Positions 51,027-62,829 of a DNA stretch of 64,000 bases are shown here, one piece after another. Source of the stretch: Calliphora vicina. Its lineage: Eukaryota > Arthropoda > Insecta > Diptera > Calliphoridae. Made by a program: the position numbers and the translations under genes. Each line of letters begins with the position of its first letter. The first letter of the stretch is position 1. The notes beneath the pieces are model-generated. The model made no database searches and was not told where the DNA came from. It saw nothing but the letters and a program-made list of their open reading frames with translations. The stretch is from NCBI RefSeq assembly GCF_958450345.1, contig NC_088784.1, positions 40,734,278 to 40,798,277 of the forward strand. Reading direction: 5' to 3'.

Positions 51027-51337
51027 TAAATTCATTAATAACTTGGCCAATAAGCGTTTAATCAAGAAAAGGAGCTCGATCTGTGATCACTCATATTTCT
51101 GACCAAAAATCGATTTTTTATATAAAAACCCAAAATATCTAAGTTCGCTGATAACTTGGCCAATAAGCGTTTAATCAAGAAAAGGAGCTCGATATGTGAT
51201 CACTCATTTTTCTGACCAAAAATCAAGTTTTTATATAAAAACTAAAAAAATCTAAATTTGCTAACAACTTGGACAATAGGCGTTTAATGAAGTAAAGGAG
51301 CTTGATCATATTTGACAAAAAAAAATCGATTACATGT
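51027..51337 (+). repeat. Tandem repeat, 113-bp unit x about 2.7
   Basis: 'acttggccaataagcgtt' recurs at 51041, 51154 and (as acttggacaataggcgtt) 51267, giving a 113-bp period. Units also share 'ggagctcgat' and 'tgatcactcat'. Confidence 0.85.
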
Positions 51338-51339
51338 AT

Positions 51340-52200
51340 TCTGTTGTTGCAAGTCTTAGGTTTTTGACAACAGACTTAGGTTCTTTGTCTCTCAGTAACG
51401 CTTCTATATATATTTTATTCTACGACCATATTTTAAAATCAAATGTAAATCAAACATAACCCAAACCTATATGAATAAAAATTATCATTCAACAATACGT
51501 TTTTTTTTCTTTTTAACTACATATTTGTATCCATTTCAAACCGCTTCTCACAAACTTACAAATTCACAAATCGAACACAAGCATTTTTTGAATTTGGACA
51601 GGACAACGTCTGTTTATTAAATATAAAACATACATAAAAAAATAAATATACGTATGTATATTAAACAATTTATTGTGTGACTCTTCAAAAATGATTTTGT
51701 GCGTGAGATTTTTGTTTCCAAATATGCAGAAAATTTGATTTTCATAAATAAAGTACATGTTTAGAAATTAACGGATTTGTTGTTTTTCAAACACTTACCA
51801 ACACTGATATGCACACACACATTCGATGACAAATATATCGAATTCTTCACATCACTAAGTCAATTGACAGAAAAAGAATTTGCTAAAAAAGGGAATAACG
51901 AGAAAAACAATTAGAATTTTTGTTTAGTATGAAAAATATTAAGTAACGAAAACAATCGTAATTGTTGATAAAGAAAAGTTCATTAGCTTAAGAAAAATGA
52001 TTAAATTAACATGTTGAGAATTAATAAGAAATGCCAAATGTATTAAAAACAAACAATTAATATTTGCCGAAATAGCCAGTACCACAAAGAAACTGGATAG
52101 CATATTGTCGACTGGCACCTGGCTCGAAGAAGGGTTAAAAGAACGCAATCGGAATTATCACCACAATTTAAAGGGAATCATTTTCCTCTTGAGGTATCAA
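51340..52200. other. Upstream region of the F-box gene
   Basis: No element was recognised. The promoter of the downstream gene should lie here or nearer the ATG, but no TATA box or DRE stands out. Confidence 0.4.
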
Positions 52201-52227
52201 TAGAATCTATTGAAAAAGTTGTCTATA

Positions 52228-55200
52228 ATGGAATCGTCGTGCATCAATAGTTTAATGGATTACAATGAGTGGTCACCCAACTATGGCAACTTGCCCATGG
52301 AGGTAAGTTGTACAATTCTGTGAATATTTAAAGACTCAAGAATGCATACAAAATAAATTGTGTTAGTATTTGTGTTTATTGGTGAGTGTTAATTATTCAT
52401 TATAAATGCAGAGATCATAGAACAAAGAAGTTTTTACTTTCCAACCGTTACTATCTTCTCCCTGACACCTTTTTAATTCATTGGAATTTGTTTTTAAATA
52501 TTTTCACGTGATAATGACGTTTTTATGATTGATCATTAATTTTTATTATATGTACGTAGGTATATAGCTAAAAATTAGATATAAAAACTGCACTTTGTGT
52601 TGAAAAAAGTGTTAATCGAGAACATGAAATTCTAAAAAATCTAAATACATTATCAAAAAAATGGATCCTCTCTGTTAACATAATTTTTTTTACCAATGAG
52701 TAGAATACAATACAATGTACTAGCTAAAACCTGGTGTGCTTCGCTACATATATCGTAATGAAATAAATAGTTTAGATTCAAAAAAATTATATGTAAAATG
52801 AGAGAACTATTCAGATATGTGGGGGGTGACTCACCCCCTGTACCAATCCCTCCCATATTTTGCTAAACTTCAAGCAACGATATGAAATTGATTCGTATAA
52901 AGTTTGAAGACTGTCACAATTATAGTTCTGCAGATATTAGAAAATAGTTATTCACTTGGTATGGGTGTGCCTCGCCCATTTTTCCAATTCAGCCAAGAAG
53001 CGCACAATGGTACCGAAGTAAATTCGGCAAAGTTTTGCGGCTTTCATAATTACAGTTCACCAGATATTCCACTCCCACATGAATTTTCAAAATAAAAAAT
53101 ATCCTACTGTTTAGGCTCCTTGAGAAAATAACTATAAACAGACATATAATTTGTATCTTACATTTCAGATTATTTTACACATCTTTCGTTTTCTCAATCA
53201 TTCCGACCTTCAAGCAGCCGGAGCGACATGTAGTCGTTGGCGTGAGGCATTATTCGTTGGTGAATTCAATCGCAATATCGTAGTTCACTTTGTCAAAGTT
53301 TGTCTCTCAGATCGTTTAGCTCCGGCAAAGTTTTTTCTTAAATGTCAAAGACCCTATAGATCGTTTTGTTTGGAAGAGGTAACCTTTGGTCAGGCACAAG
53401 AACTTTTGACACATATTGGTAAAACAGCCACGGAAATGATATTCGATAATGCCGATATGGGTGATAAGCAGTTCTATGCATTTATGAGACAGCTAACACA
53501 TTTGGAGTCGCTGACCGTAACACGTTGTTCTCCTCTCTTCATGTCTGGCTCGTTCTTGGATGGCAATAGTGATTTTGCTGGAACATTTTCGAATATACGA
53601 CATTTGTCTTTAAAACACAATCAATATTTATCGGATGCCATTTTGTTGCGCTTAACGTCGCTCATTAAGGGCATTGAAACTCTGGACATGTCCGGTTGTC
53701 ATATTGCCTATCACAATGCAATACATCGGCGATTTTATCCCAACGACAGCTTAGCAGCCCATCCTAGTGAATCGATATTGACTTTTAAGTTTTTGGCCAG
53801 GGTGGCAAATTTACATAGGAACTGTTTAAAGGAATTGAATCTCAGCCATACCATGATCAGTGGACCAGCTTTGCAGTCTTTGACATCCGCCGAGAATATT
53901 GATGGCGGTTTGGCGCTACAGAGATTACGTTTAACAGGATGTCGCCAATTGAATACAAGTGGCGTCAAATCATTTCTACTCACCCAACCCAACTTAGTTT
54001 TGCTGGACTTGGCTGATACTTTATGTGTAAAGGATGATTGTGTAGCTGCCATAGTAGATATCCTTCCGAAACTGAAAACTCTTAATGTAGCTGGCTGTGG
54101 TGGCATTACAAATGCCGGTGCGATCTTATTGGGAAATTTGAAACAATTACAAAGTTTAAATATTTCACGATGTGATGGTATTACCACCGATGGTCTCACG
54201 CAAGGCATAGCACGTTCTACCAATTATGTGCTAAAGTATCTTTACATGTCTCATCTTATTGTGTGTGAGGAGAGCATTAAGTGTATCGCACGCAACTGCC
54301 CTGAATTGCGCATTTTGAATGTGGGCCATTGTGTTAATGGTGTCACTGACACATCCGTCCAATGCATTATCGAACATTTGCGCTGGCTTAGAGAACTCTC
54401 GTTGGAAGATTGTTTCCGTGTCACTGACGCTGCCCTTACGGGTATAAACATTTCCAAATTAGAAATGAACAATTCTACTAATCCGCCGGCCGGTTCTCTG
54501 GAAAACTTTCATCCATCCACCCCATCATCTCTGCATGAACGAGAAAATATAAGGTCTTCCAACTCACCACAAACCATGAAGATTTCTCTACGTAGCAAAG
54601 CCGAAGAAGACATAGTACGAGACGCTAATCGCAAGCGCGCACTATTTGCTGTGTATGAACTCAATCAGATTGATGATCACATGATTGATGGCTTCAGTAT
54701 ACAACAGCTCAAGGGTTTGCGTTCGCTCAATCTCAAAGGCTGCAATAAAATCACCGATGTCTCTTTGAAATATGGTCTCAAATTTATTGAATTACAACGA
54801 TTATATTTGTCCAACTGCCAGCAAATCACGTTGCTGGGCATGGAAACTTTGGTGCTAAATTGTCCGTCCATTGAAGAAATCGATTTATCCGATTGTTATA
54901 ATATCAATGACAAAACCATACAATTAGTAACTGCCAAATTGAGTCGTCTACGTGCATTACACATTAGCGGCTGCACTCAATTGACCGATCACAGTTTAGA
55001 TGCTATTCTAGTCAATTGTAAATGTTTGCAGGTAAGTTAATGGCCAGTATATCACAGATGAACAGTGGTGTAATTTATTCCTTTTTTAGACTCTCTCCAT
55101 TTATCGCTGTCGTCGTATGTACAGTGACATAGAAGATCGTTTAGCTGATCTAACCACTTTACGCCACTTGAATATGGACAACACGGGAAGTTTGGATAAT

Positions 55201-55239
55201 GTGGAATTCTTCCGTCTAAAGAAACGTCTCGATTACTGA
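52228..55239 (+). CDS. F-box and leucine-rich-repeat protein (3 coding exons)
   Basis: Likely substrate receptor of an SCF (Skp1-Cullin1-F-box) ubiquitin ligase. Coding exons: 52228-52302, 53169-55031, 55090-55239; introns 52303-53168 and 55032-55089 are GT-AG and both fall between codons; total 695 aa. The ATG has A at -3 and G at +4, and an in-frame TAG lies 24 nt upstream. The F-box (about 22-60) spans the first splice junction and reads NLPME/IILHIFRFLNHSDLQ...CSRWREA. Cysteine-containing LRRs (LxxLNLxxC type) fill about 130-450 and 530-690, separated by a Ser/Asn/Pro-rich linker of about 75 residues. No signal peptide or membrane segment. The protein resembles Drosophila FBXL-type proteins such as CG8272, but orthology is unproven. 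This is the only gene in the window with intact, multi-exon structure. Confidence 0.92.
52303..53168 (+). other. Intron 1 of the F-box gene
   Basis: Begins gtaagt after codon 25 (...CCC ATG GAG) and ends tttcag before ATT ATT TTA CAC. It is 866 bp. Joining at these sites restores the F-box motif, which is split exactly at the junction. Confidence 0.9.
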
Positions 55240-55764
55240 TATTTTGCTGCAATTTTTGTTGTTTTTATACTCTATTACTTTCAATTATACAATTTTCATT
55301 GATTGTCTGACATTTGATAGGACAATTCCTATACACAGTTCAACTGTGCAACATTCTGGATACTGGTTAAATTTAATACATAAATATCCTTTATTTATAT
55401 TAACCATCATCCAGTAGAACTATGTATAGTTGTTAGTTTTGGACAAATTTTAAATTTACATTTAGATATGTAAAAATTGTTACAAAGAGAACTTTTAAAA
55501 ATTTGGATTATTGGTTTACATTTAAAAAAAATTGTTCTTGCTTCATCGCTGAACTTTCAATTCATATAAATCTAATGCAATTAAATTGTAATATGCAAAG
55601 AATACATATTTATTATTAGACCTCTTCACTAAAAGCCTTAAAATTTAAATTAATTGTTAAATAATTTAGTTATTTATACATATGTATATCATTGTTAAAG
55701 TTTTGTTGTTATTATTATTATTTTATATCATATTTATTACATGTATATATGAGTGTGTGTGCAT

Positions 55765-55770
55765 AATAAA
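55765..55770 (+). terminator. Candidate polyadenylation signal AATAAA
   Basis: The first canonical AATAAA I noticed downstream of the stop codon (about 525 nt away) in a long AT-rich 3' UTR. Other weaker variants exist, so the true cleavage site is not known. Confidence 0.35.
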
Positions 55771-56239
55771 TTGGTCGTAGACAATTATTTAAAATTTATA
55801 AAAATATTTATCAATCTAGCTGTGATTTAAACAAATTTCAAACATTATAACATACATATAGAAGAAATTAAAATACATGTTAAACCAAGTTAAAAAGTAC
55901 AGATAATATTAATGAATTAGCTGTTGTTCGGAATTAATTAATGGCTTGCAAGTATAACATCCTTACGTTTTCTGCTAGCGAATATCAAATCTCCATCTAT
56001 TAATTGACATAGACATACATGTGAATATTTTATTATGAGCTAGCACGACGATACAGAAATTTTTATTTGAATACAATTTTACGGTATCAAAAAGGGGATA
56101 AAACGGGAGAATACATTTTGTTTGAAATTATTAAGCTAATTATGATAATTTTTTTTTTACATTGGTTCTTGGATTCATAAAAAAATTAAATAACAGAGTA
56201 TTATTTGGAACTCGAGTGCCAAGGTGTATACTGGGCCAA

Positions 56240-57386
56240 ATCCGGATAAACAGTTTGGTACTTTTTTAAAACATATTTTTTCTTGAGCACATTAACACAG
56301 ATTTTAATCGTTTGAGTTATTTATGTAGTACAGAAAATTTTGGCAAAATTAAGTATTTTTTGAATTTCAAACTTGAGGGGTGTTCAAGAAGGAAAAGGGA
56401 AAATGGTACTTTTCTCCTAATGGTACTTTTTTAATATTTTCATTCTTAACTTATCGATATAGAAGTTAGCTCAGTATCTGAGTGAAGTAAGTGTTAGGAA
56501 TATGGGATAATATTTTGGTAACAAAATGTGAGAACTGAAGTATAGGTATTTTTTCGTTCTTCTAATGGTAATTTATGAATTTTTTTTAATAATGTTGCAA
56601 GAAATATGAAATTAAGCATATATTGTTCTGAGTGAATATGAATCCAATGAGGAGACTTTATGGTACTTTTTTATTATAATGGAACCTTTTGATTATATAT
56701 AATGAAGCTGGAATCAGGAAATTAGGTACATATGATCCTGAATGAGTTAGTATCCAAGGGGGAGACTTTGTCGTGCTTTTTGAATACATTTATAATAATG
56801 AACCTTGAATTTAGACCAGTAATGCGCAGCCCATACCACAATTGTGGAAAATAAAATCACACGTATTCTTATGCTCTTACATTTTAGTAGTCGTTGTCCA
56901 CTCAACGAGACAACTAGGAATACGCATGAGCATGACTTTTCTTTATTTTTTCAGTTTTTGTATTTGTGTGTTTGTAGGTGCACTGAATAAAATAAAGAAT
57001 TGAATGTGTTGGTGAGAGTAAGTGTATTGGTGAGAGGATTTATTTTTGCGAAACTCTGATTTAGACACATATTATTTTGAATGAGTGAGAATCCGCAAAA
57101 GGTATGTATATTTAGTGTTACTTTAATGATACTTTTTGAATTTTCTTTAATGAGGGACATATAAATATAAAACTAAGCATATGTATATGGTTCTGAGTGA
57201 GTGAAAATTCAATGGAAAGACTTTATCGTACTTTTTCTTTATTAGAATAATACTTTATGTATATTGTTCACTAATGAAAGTAGAAACATAAAATAAAGTT
57301 TTTGTGGATCTGATTATGTGGGAATCAACGAGTCTGGACTTTTTAAATGTTTTATAACAATGGACCTAGAAACATGAAATTAAGCA
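56240..57386 (+). repeat. Decayed tandem repeat array, left part
   Basis: Degenerate units share, in order, 'gaaacatgaaattaagcata', 'tgagtgagtgaaaat', 'ggagactttatggtact' and a T-rich stretch, with a period of about 110-170 bp. About 200 bp of unrelated sequence interrupts it near 56820-57040. The array resumes after the transposons at 60986. Confidence 0.65.
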
Positions 57387-57768
57387 TACACTTGGCCGCA
57401 TAAGTTTGCGTACAAGAACGAAAATTAAAAGTACAGGCAAATCCCGGTATAACGAATCTCACTTTAACGAAAATCCGATTTAACGCACGGTCGAATTCGT
57501 AACGTTTCAAAAATTGTATGCTCGATATAACGAATGATGAGAAAAAACAAACAAAATCAAACAAACGACCAATTTTTTAGCATTGACAACCTCATATAGC
57601 GAATATTTCGAAAATAACGAACAGAAAGTAAAAAAAAACAAAAGTAGTAAAGAATGTAAAAATAAGAAAATAAGTCGTTACAGTACCGTTTTAATGGTTA
57701 ATAATTTTTCAATGGTTAATAATAGGTGCTGTAATTTTTTCTATAGTGGTTTTAATTGCTCGTTATCA

Positions 57769-57905
57769 CAATATCGAATGACAGATTTCGCTCGCATTCT
57801 AAGCGAAAGAAAACTGATTCGTTCACATAAATATGAAGTTAGGGAATCCAAAATCAGTTTTCTTTCGCTTAGAATGCGAACGAAATCTTTCATTCGATAT
57901 TGTGA
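57769..57905. repeat. Long hairpin inside the pogo-like element
   Basis: Arms of about 45 bp ('atatcgaatgacagatttcg' and its near-complement ending at 57901) surround a loop of about 40 bases. Only a few mismatches are present, e.g. gacaga against gaaaga. Confidence 0.75.
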
Positions 57906-58159
57906 ATTAGGCTATAATTCATGGGAATTAAATGTGGGAAACCGTAGAAGAATTTCATTGAAAGAAAAACTAAAAATTTAGATGAATGAATGAAATATGG
58001 AATAACAAAATTCTCAATAAAAACAAACATTTTATCATGACTAATTGTTTCCTGTAAATTATATTTACACAAATTAAGTGGAATCTAGAATCTTGAAAAT
58101 CTGTTTTTTAAAATGTTTATACCTGAGTTAAATTTTCATTTTCCAAATCGAAATCCCTT

Positions 58160-58300
58160 ACAATGAAGGCCTTATTAATCGTGGATAATGCACCAAGCCA
58201 TCCTCCAGAAGAACGATTAGTAAAAACTCTAAAGATATACAAATTTGGACGATATTCATGCCTCCTAATGTCACACCACTCATCCAACCTAGTTTAGTTA
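58160..58300 (+). pseudogene. pogo/Tigger transposase DDE fragment
   Basis: Plus-strand translation gives ALLIVDNAPSHP with the second catalytic aspartate, and, after a frame change, FMPPNVTPLIQP. Both blocks are the standard landmarks of pogo/Tigger/jerky transposases. The N-terminal DNA-binding part is missing. Confidence 0.85.
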
Positions 58301-58708
58301 ATTTCCAATATAGAAAAAGTTGTCCAAAATTAAAAAAAAAAACATCTCGATATAACGAATTTTTCAATTTAACGAATGGGCCTGACAACATATCGTTCGT
58401 TATACCGGGATTTGCCTGTATACTCTAATTTTGGATATAAAAATAAACGCTACTCATTTGAAATTTTTTATATAAAACTCTTAAATATTTAAGAACACAA
58501 CTGCATTGTAAAATTCATATTTAAGAATCAACAAAACTTATAAGAATTCAATTCATAAAAAATGCAATTCCGCATGTAGGCAAAAGTTTGCGTACATAAA
58601 AAAAACTGATTTTTAAAAATTAAACTGTATTTTAATAATTATTTGGATAACATTATGAAGGCGATTTGTCATTGATGAAACCAGTTTTTCGGTGTATTTC
58701 GAACTAAT

Positions 58709-58835
58709 CAGCCCAATTCTGAATAAAAAATTCCGCGGAAGTTTGTTCCCCGGGAGTTTTTTCCCATTGAATTAGAATAGGAGAAATGAGAAAAGGGGAA
58801 AAACTCCCGGGGAATTTTTATTCATAATTGGGCTG
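58709..58835. mobile_element. MITE, copy 2 (127 bp)
   Basis: Ends CAGCCCAATTCTGAATAA and the inverse, flanked by AAT on both sides (58706-58708, 58836-58838). Same family as 31688-31813. It is inserted within the Tc1-like element. Confidence 0.75.
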
Positions 58836-58899
58836 AATATTTCTCCATTCCTCAGTTAATACTGTTTGAAGCATTTCCTTTAATGTTATTACTTAATAC

Positions 58900-59735
58900 T
58901 TATTACTTTTTTTTATTACTTTAATATTTTTCACTCCAGCAAATCCCATAAATGTTCTATGGGATTTAGGTCTGGTGACTGCGGAGGATTTTTCAATTGC
59001 TTTTGTTTTATTAAACAATTACCAAAGCCTTGTAATGCCCAATCTTCAATGCCCAATTTGCTCACACTTTAGGTAAGATTTTTTATTAGAATGTCTAAAT
59101 AGACCTTATGATCCATTGTCGATGGAATAAATTCTAAATTTCCCACGCCTTCACTTGTCATGTACCCCCGTACCATCTTAACTGTTGGTTTTAAATTTTT
59201 GGGACTAAGTTCTGTACAAGGCTTTCTCCAAACAAACTGACAGTCTTTTATGCCAAAGATGCAGTACTTGCATTCATCCGTGAACAGAACATTTTTCCAG
59301 AACTCTGGAGGCATATTTATGTGTTCTTTAGTGAAAGCAAGTCGTTTGTGTCTATTAACTATAAACACTGGTGGCTTTTTCCTTGCTACATGACTTCTAT
59401 AGTTGGCCTTTTCAAAATTCTGAGCACAGTGTTTTTGGACACATGTTTATTAAATTGTGAATTTAAGATTTCAGCCATTTTCGATACAGTAAATCTGCGG
59501 TTTTCCTTCACAGATTGCATTATTACCCTCTTTTTCGCGTTCAGTTAATTTTGGTGGACGACCAGAACGAGGCTTTGAGACAAAAATTCCAGTCTTTTTA
59601 AAATGGTTTATCACTCTCTGAATGGAGGAGTGAGTACGTTCAACTACTTGATCGATTTCGCGCAGTTTTCCCTTGTTTCCGTAAATATATAACAATTTTA
59701 CGTTCAGCTATATAAATTAATTTTCTGTTTGCCAT
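58900..59735 (-). pseudogene. Tc1-like transposase, broken
   Basis: From the ATG near 59735 the minus strand codes for an N-terminal helix-turn-helix region (IQRVINHFKKTG, then GRPPKLTERE, the AT-hook-like GRP box). The catalytic part has NVLFTDECKYCIFG with the second aspartate and, further on near 58920-58960, SPDLNPIEHLWDLLE with the final acidic residue. The normal protein is about 340 aa; here the frames are split at least three times and there are stops between the HTH and catalytic parts. Confidence 0.88.
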
Positions 59736-60383
59736 TTCTTGAAATTATTCCAATTTGAAACAAAAATTTTCGAAAATCACTTTTATGATGAGTTTGAAAC
59801 AAAAACTGCAGTATTGTAGTATCACACAATAACAAAAACAGTTACAAATTACCTTTAATTTTTATATACGCATACTTTTGCATACACGAAAAGTTAGCAT
59901 ACCATTGTTTTTAAGCTGTCAATTATTACCAAACTTAGCAAATACAAAATGAAAATACCTATCGTAATTTTCAAATGTTTATCTATACGTAAAAACCAAT
60001 TTCAAATGATTACCGTTGTTACTTACGACTAAAATAGCCTGTTAAAATATATAAAGTAGTTTGTACGCAAACTTATGCGGCCAAGTGTATATGGTTATAA
60101 GCAGGGAAACCAAAATATGCAAATGCATGTTTTTTCTGGTGAGTCTAATGAGCACATGGATAAGATATTTATACGTTTCAGAACTATTTAAGAATTATGG
60201 CATCGATTTGTTAGTGCATATTTTTGCATATTTTACCCTTAAATACATATTTTTGCATATATTTGTTTTAAGAGCATATTTATGTCATATTTTGCGTTTT
60301 TAGAGCATATTTTACTTTTTAATAGCATATTTTGAGTTTATCAAAAACAAATTTTGTCTTACTTATTTTTCGCTGTTTTACTT

Positions 60384-60632
60384 CCTTTGTTTAAAATTCA
60401 AAATTGAAAAATAGATGTCTTTTCACCAAAAAAAAAATTTTAAAAACAGAATTTTTTATTTTTATTTTTAAATTTAAAATAATTCGAAAATTTTTTTTAT
60501 CCAAAAAATTAAAAAACTGAAAAAAATTTTTGTTCACCTAAAAATATTTAAATTTTTTATTTTGAAGTATAATTAGGTGAAGGGTATATAAGATTCGGCA
60601 CAGCTGAATATAGCTCTCTTACTTGTTTTTAA
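60384..60632 (+). mobile_element. DINE-1/mini-me-like fragment nested in hAT
   Basis: It has the right-hand part with 'ggtgaagggtatataagatt' and a hairpin (attcggcacagctgaat, one mismatch), ending 'ctctcttacttgttttt'. Confidence 0.7.
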
Positions 60633-60699
60633 TATAAAATAAGCACTATTTTAATAATAGCTCCATCTAAATATCAAATTTTAGTTCTAATTCAAACTT

Positions 60700-60870
60700 A
60701 ACCGTTCTAAGTGTTACAGAAATATTGTCTTTTAAATTTGCTCCTGTAACATCAGTTGATGTCGAAAGAACATTTTCTATGTTTAAAAATGTTTTCAGAT
60801 CCAATAGATATCGATTTTTATTTGAAAATTTAAGTAAATTTTTTTTGGTTAAAAATTATGTAAAAGTTTG
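60700..60870 (+). pseudogene. hAT transposase dimerisation-domain remnant
   Basis: The plus strand encodes PVTSVDVERTFSMFKNVFRS and RFLFENLSKFF, which match the conserved hAT C-terminal (hATC) block where 'S-x-x-x-E-R-x-F-S' is typical. The frame is open through the motif. Upstream transposase is absent, displaced by deletion and by the nested insertion. Confidence 0.8.
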
Positions 60871-60985
60871 TTTTTTAAGAGCATATTTTTTAAATTTTAA
60901 GAGCATATTTTAAAGGTTTTACTGCATATTTAAAGCGCCTAAAACGCTTTTTTTAGAGCATATTTCTGGTTTCCCTGGTTATAAG

Positions 60986-61220
60986 TGAGTAAGAATTAAT
61001 GTAATGACCATTTATTCTAATGATACTTTTTAAATTTTTTATAACATTGGACCTAGAAACATGAAATTATGCATATATGGTCCTAAGTGAGTGAAAATTT
61101 TAGGGGGAGATGGTACTTTTTCTAATTTCTTTTCCAATGGACCTAGAAACATGAAATAAAGCTTGAATGGACCTGAGTGAGTGGGAATACACTTTGCTAT
61201 AATCTAATTGTACTTTTTAA
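60986..61220 (+). repeat. Decayed tandem repeat array, right part
   Basis: Continues the units seen at 56240-57386, with 'ttggacctagaaacatgaaa' near 61045 and a second near 61137, each followed by 'gagtgagtg'-type sequence. Confidence 0.65.
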
Positions 61221-61224
61221 TTAA

Positions 61225-61855
61225 CTTATAACTACAATTGTGCAATTGCTTTCCGAGATATTGCCCTGAGAAAAATAGCATAAGGCCATAAAATCTGAAC
61301 AACAGCTAAAACTAGCAAACCCCAAATGGAGCTTTGTTAGTTTCGATAAATAATTCTCAGGATGACTCAGTAATTCACTGGATGACTTCAAAAATGTTGC
61401 ACAGTGTTATTTATAGATGTTGATAAAGGTAACAGCATTTACGATAACGCTAATGGCAGTTATTTCGGTAGCGATAGCTTAGCAATAGTCGCGCAGAAAT
61501 GGTATTTAAAGGGTAACGGTAGCCAACCATGGTTTACAGTTAATTTGGTATTGGTTGGATTCACACATTACTCCAAATTATTTAGACCCCACTAAAATAT
61601 CTTAAGGTTCGTAGTGGTGTGAAAACATACGGAATTATAGTGAATGAATTATTTAATTTAGTTTTAAGGGGTGTGCAATATGTGATTCCCTTCAAGAGTC
61701 AGATTCAGAAAGTATGTCATGCCTAATAAAGGAGACAAAGAAAATAAAAAAGATGAAATGTATTGTTTTAGAGATAGCAAAAGGAGAAACAAATGATAAA
61801 TCCAAATCATCATAAAGAGGGTGAAAGTGGTTACAGAACTGAATTCACTTGTGCT
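61225..61855. other. Unassigned DNA
   Basis: No gene or element recognised. Confidence 0.4.
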
Positions 61856-61859
61856 TTTA

Positions 61860-62560
61860 TCAACTCCGTATCTTTCCGGATCGCAAAGATCTCTGCTTAG
61901 ATGGCGCTGCATTCGTCAGAGAGTCTGTATGACCGTTTAATACCGTTGTCGACCATATAAACCCCGGCCCCTGTACCAGAGTCTATCTTGGAGCCATCAG
62001 TGAAAAATGCACTCCTCGAATAGTTGATCGGATTCAATATATTCATCAATACTGGGGGTGATACATCGGATAGCGACCCTATGATCCGAGATTTCCTGGC
62101 CGAGGACTCAAATAGCCTAGACATGCTCACCTTTGAGCTTTGTTGAGTATAATCCTATAACTAAGCTGCCACACAGTGTGGGAGGCAATGAGGAAAGGCT
62201 TTACAACAGATGTATAAATCCACCTTAATTGGTAGCAAATCCCAATGTTTGCCAATGGAGTTCATGCATGTATAGTAGGCATTAAGGCCTTTTTTAAAAT
62301 CTCATGAGTATTTATTTTCCAAGATAATTTGCTATCAAGGTCCTAAATACTTGGCTCCACCTGATAAAATCAGCTCAATGCCATCTAGTTTCTTCAAATT
62401 GAGACTCTCCACCATATAATTCCTTTACTTTAATCAGAATCGCCACGTCATCCGCATAGGCGATTATCTTCCTACCTTTAGACTACCTATAGATTTTGGG
62501 TATAGAGTTTACCGCCAGTAGCCCAAAAAGAGGAGAAATAACTCCGAATTACCTTCAATC
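61860..62560 (-). pseudogene. LINE reverse transcriptase/RNase H remnant
   Basis: Reading the minus strand, a YADDVAIL-like active site lies near 62445-62465, eroded thumb sequence follows, and the RNase H start is seen as FFTDGSKIDSGTGAGVY near 61965-62015 followed by the LSDECSAI block. It belongs to the same family as the remnant at 25030-25735. Multiple stops. Confidence 0.75.
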
Positions 62561-62589
62561 AGCTGCCATTGATCAGTACTGATCTTCCC

Positions 62590-62820
62590 ATCCGGATCAT
62601 TCCGATCGATGTTTTGCTCTTGCCAAAACGTTATTTAGAATTTTTTTCTACCAAATTCAACGACTTTGATTCAACCGATGGATCAGGGTGCACTATGAAG
62701 CTTTAAATGCCATTATATGTATTAAAAACTACTCAAAATTAGTACTCAATTAACCGGGAAAATTGATTATCCATAATGCTCACGGCCCCGACCATTACGG
62801 ATAATCGAGGTCTCACTGTA
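62590..62820 (+). pseudogene. pogo/Tigger-like remnant with right terminal repeat
   Basis: The plus strand encodes FLPNSTTLIQPMDQGAL near 62645-62695, a landmark C-terminal to the DDE centre of Tigger/jerky transposases. About 100 bp on, 'ggataatcgaggtctcactg' (62796-62816) matches the right end of pogo-type elements that begin CAGTGAGACC. The left end is missing. Confidence 0.7.
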
Positions 62821-62829
62821 TTACTTCTT

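Larger units (their letters stand above)
57434..58418 (+). mobile_element. pogo/Tigger-like element, 985 bp
   Basis: Perfect 23-bp inverted ends start CAGGCAAATCCCGGTATAAC, flanked by TA (57432-57433, 58419-58420). It contains a transposase remnant and a long hairpin. It sits inside the Tc1-like element, so it arrived later. Confidence 0.9.
57389..60087 (-). mobile_element. Tc1-like transposon, 2.7 kb including nested insertions
   Basis: Perfect 27-bp terminal inverted repeats begin CACTTGGCCGCATAAG and are flanked by TA (57387-57388, 60088-60089). Inner direct-repeat copies of 'aagtttgcgtaca'-like sequence occur near 58587 and 59875, as in IR/DR-type Tc1 elements. The minus strand codes for a broken transposase. 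A pogo-like element (57434-58418) and a MITE (58709-58835) are nested inside. Confidence 0.9.
60102..60977 (+). mobile_element. hAT element remnant, perfect 8-bp TSD
   Basis: Ends CAGGGAAACCAAAATATGC and GCATATTTCTGGTTTCCCTG are inverted. The duplication GTTATAAG is perfect (60094-60101, 60978-60985). Many 'gcatatttt' motifs lie near both ends. It holds a transposase tail and a nested DINE-1-like piece. Confidence 0.9.

Noticed and set aside
53735..54223. 162-codon minus-strand frame inside the F-box gene
   Set aside because: It is antisense to well-conserved LRR coding sequence and has no independent support.
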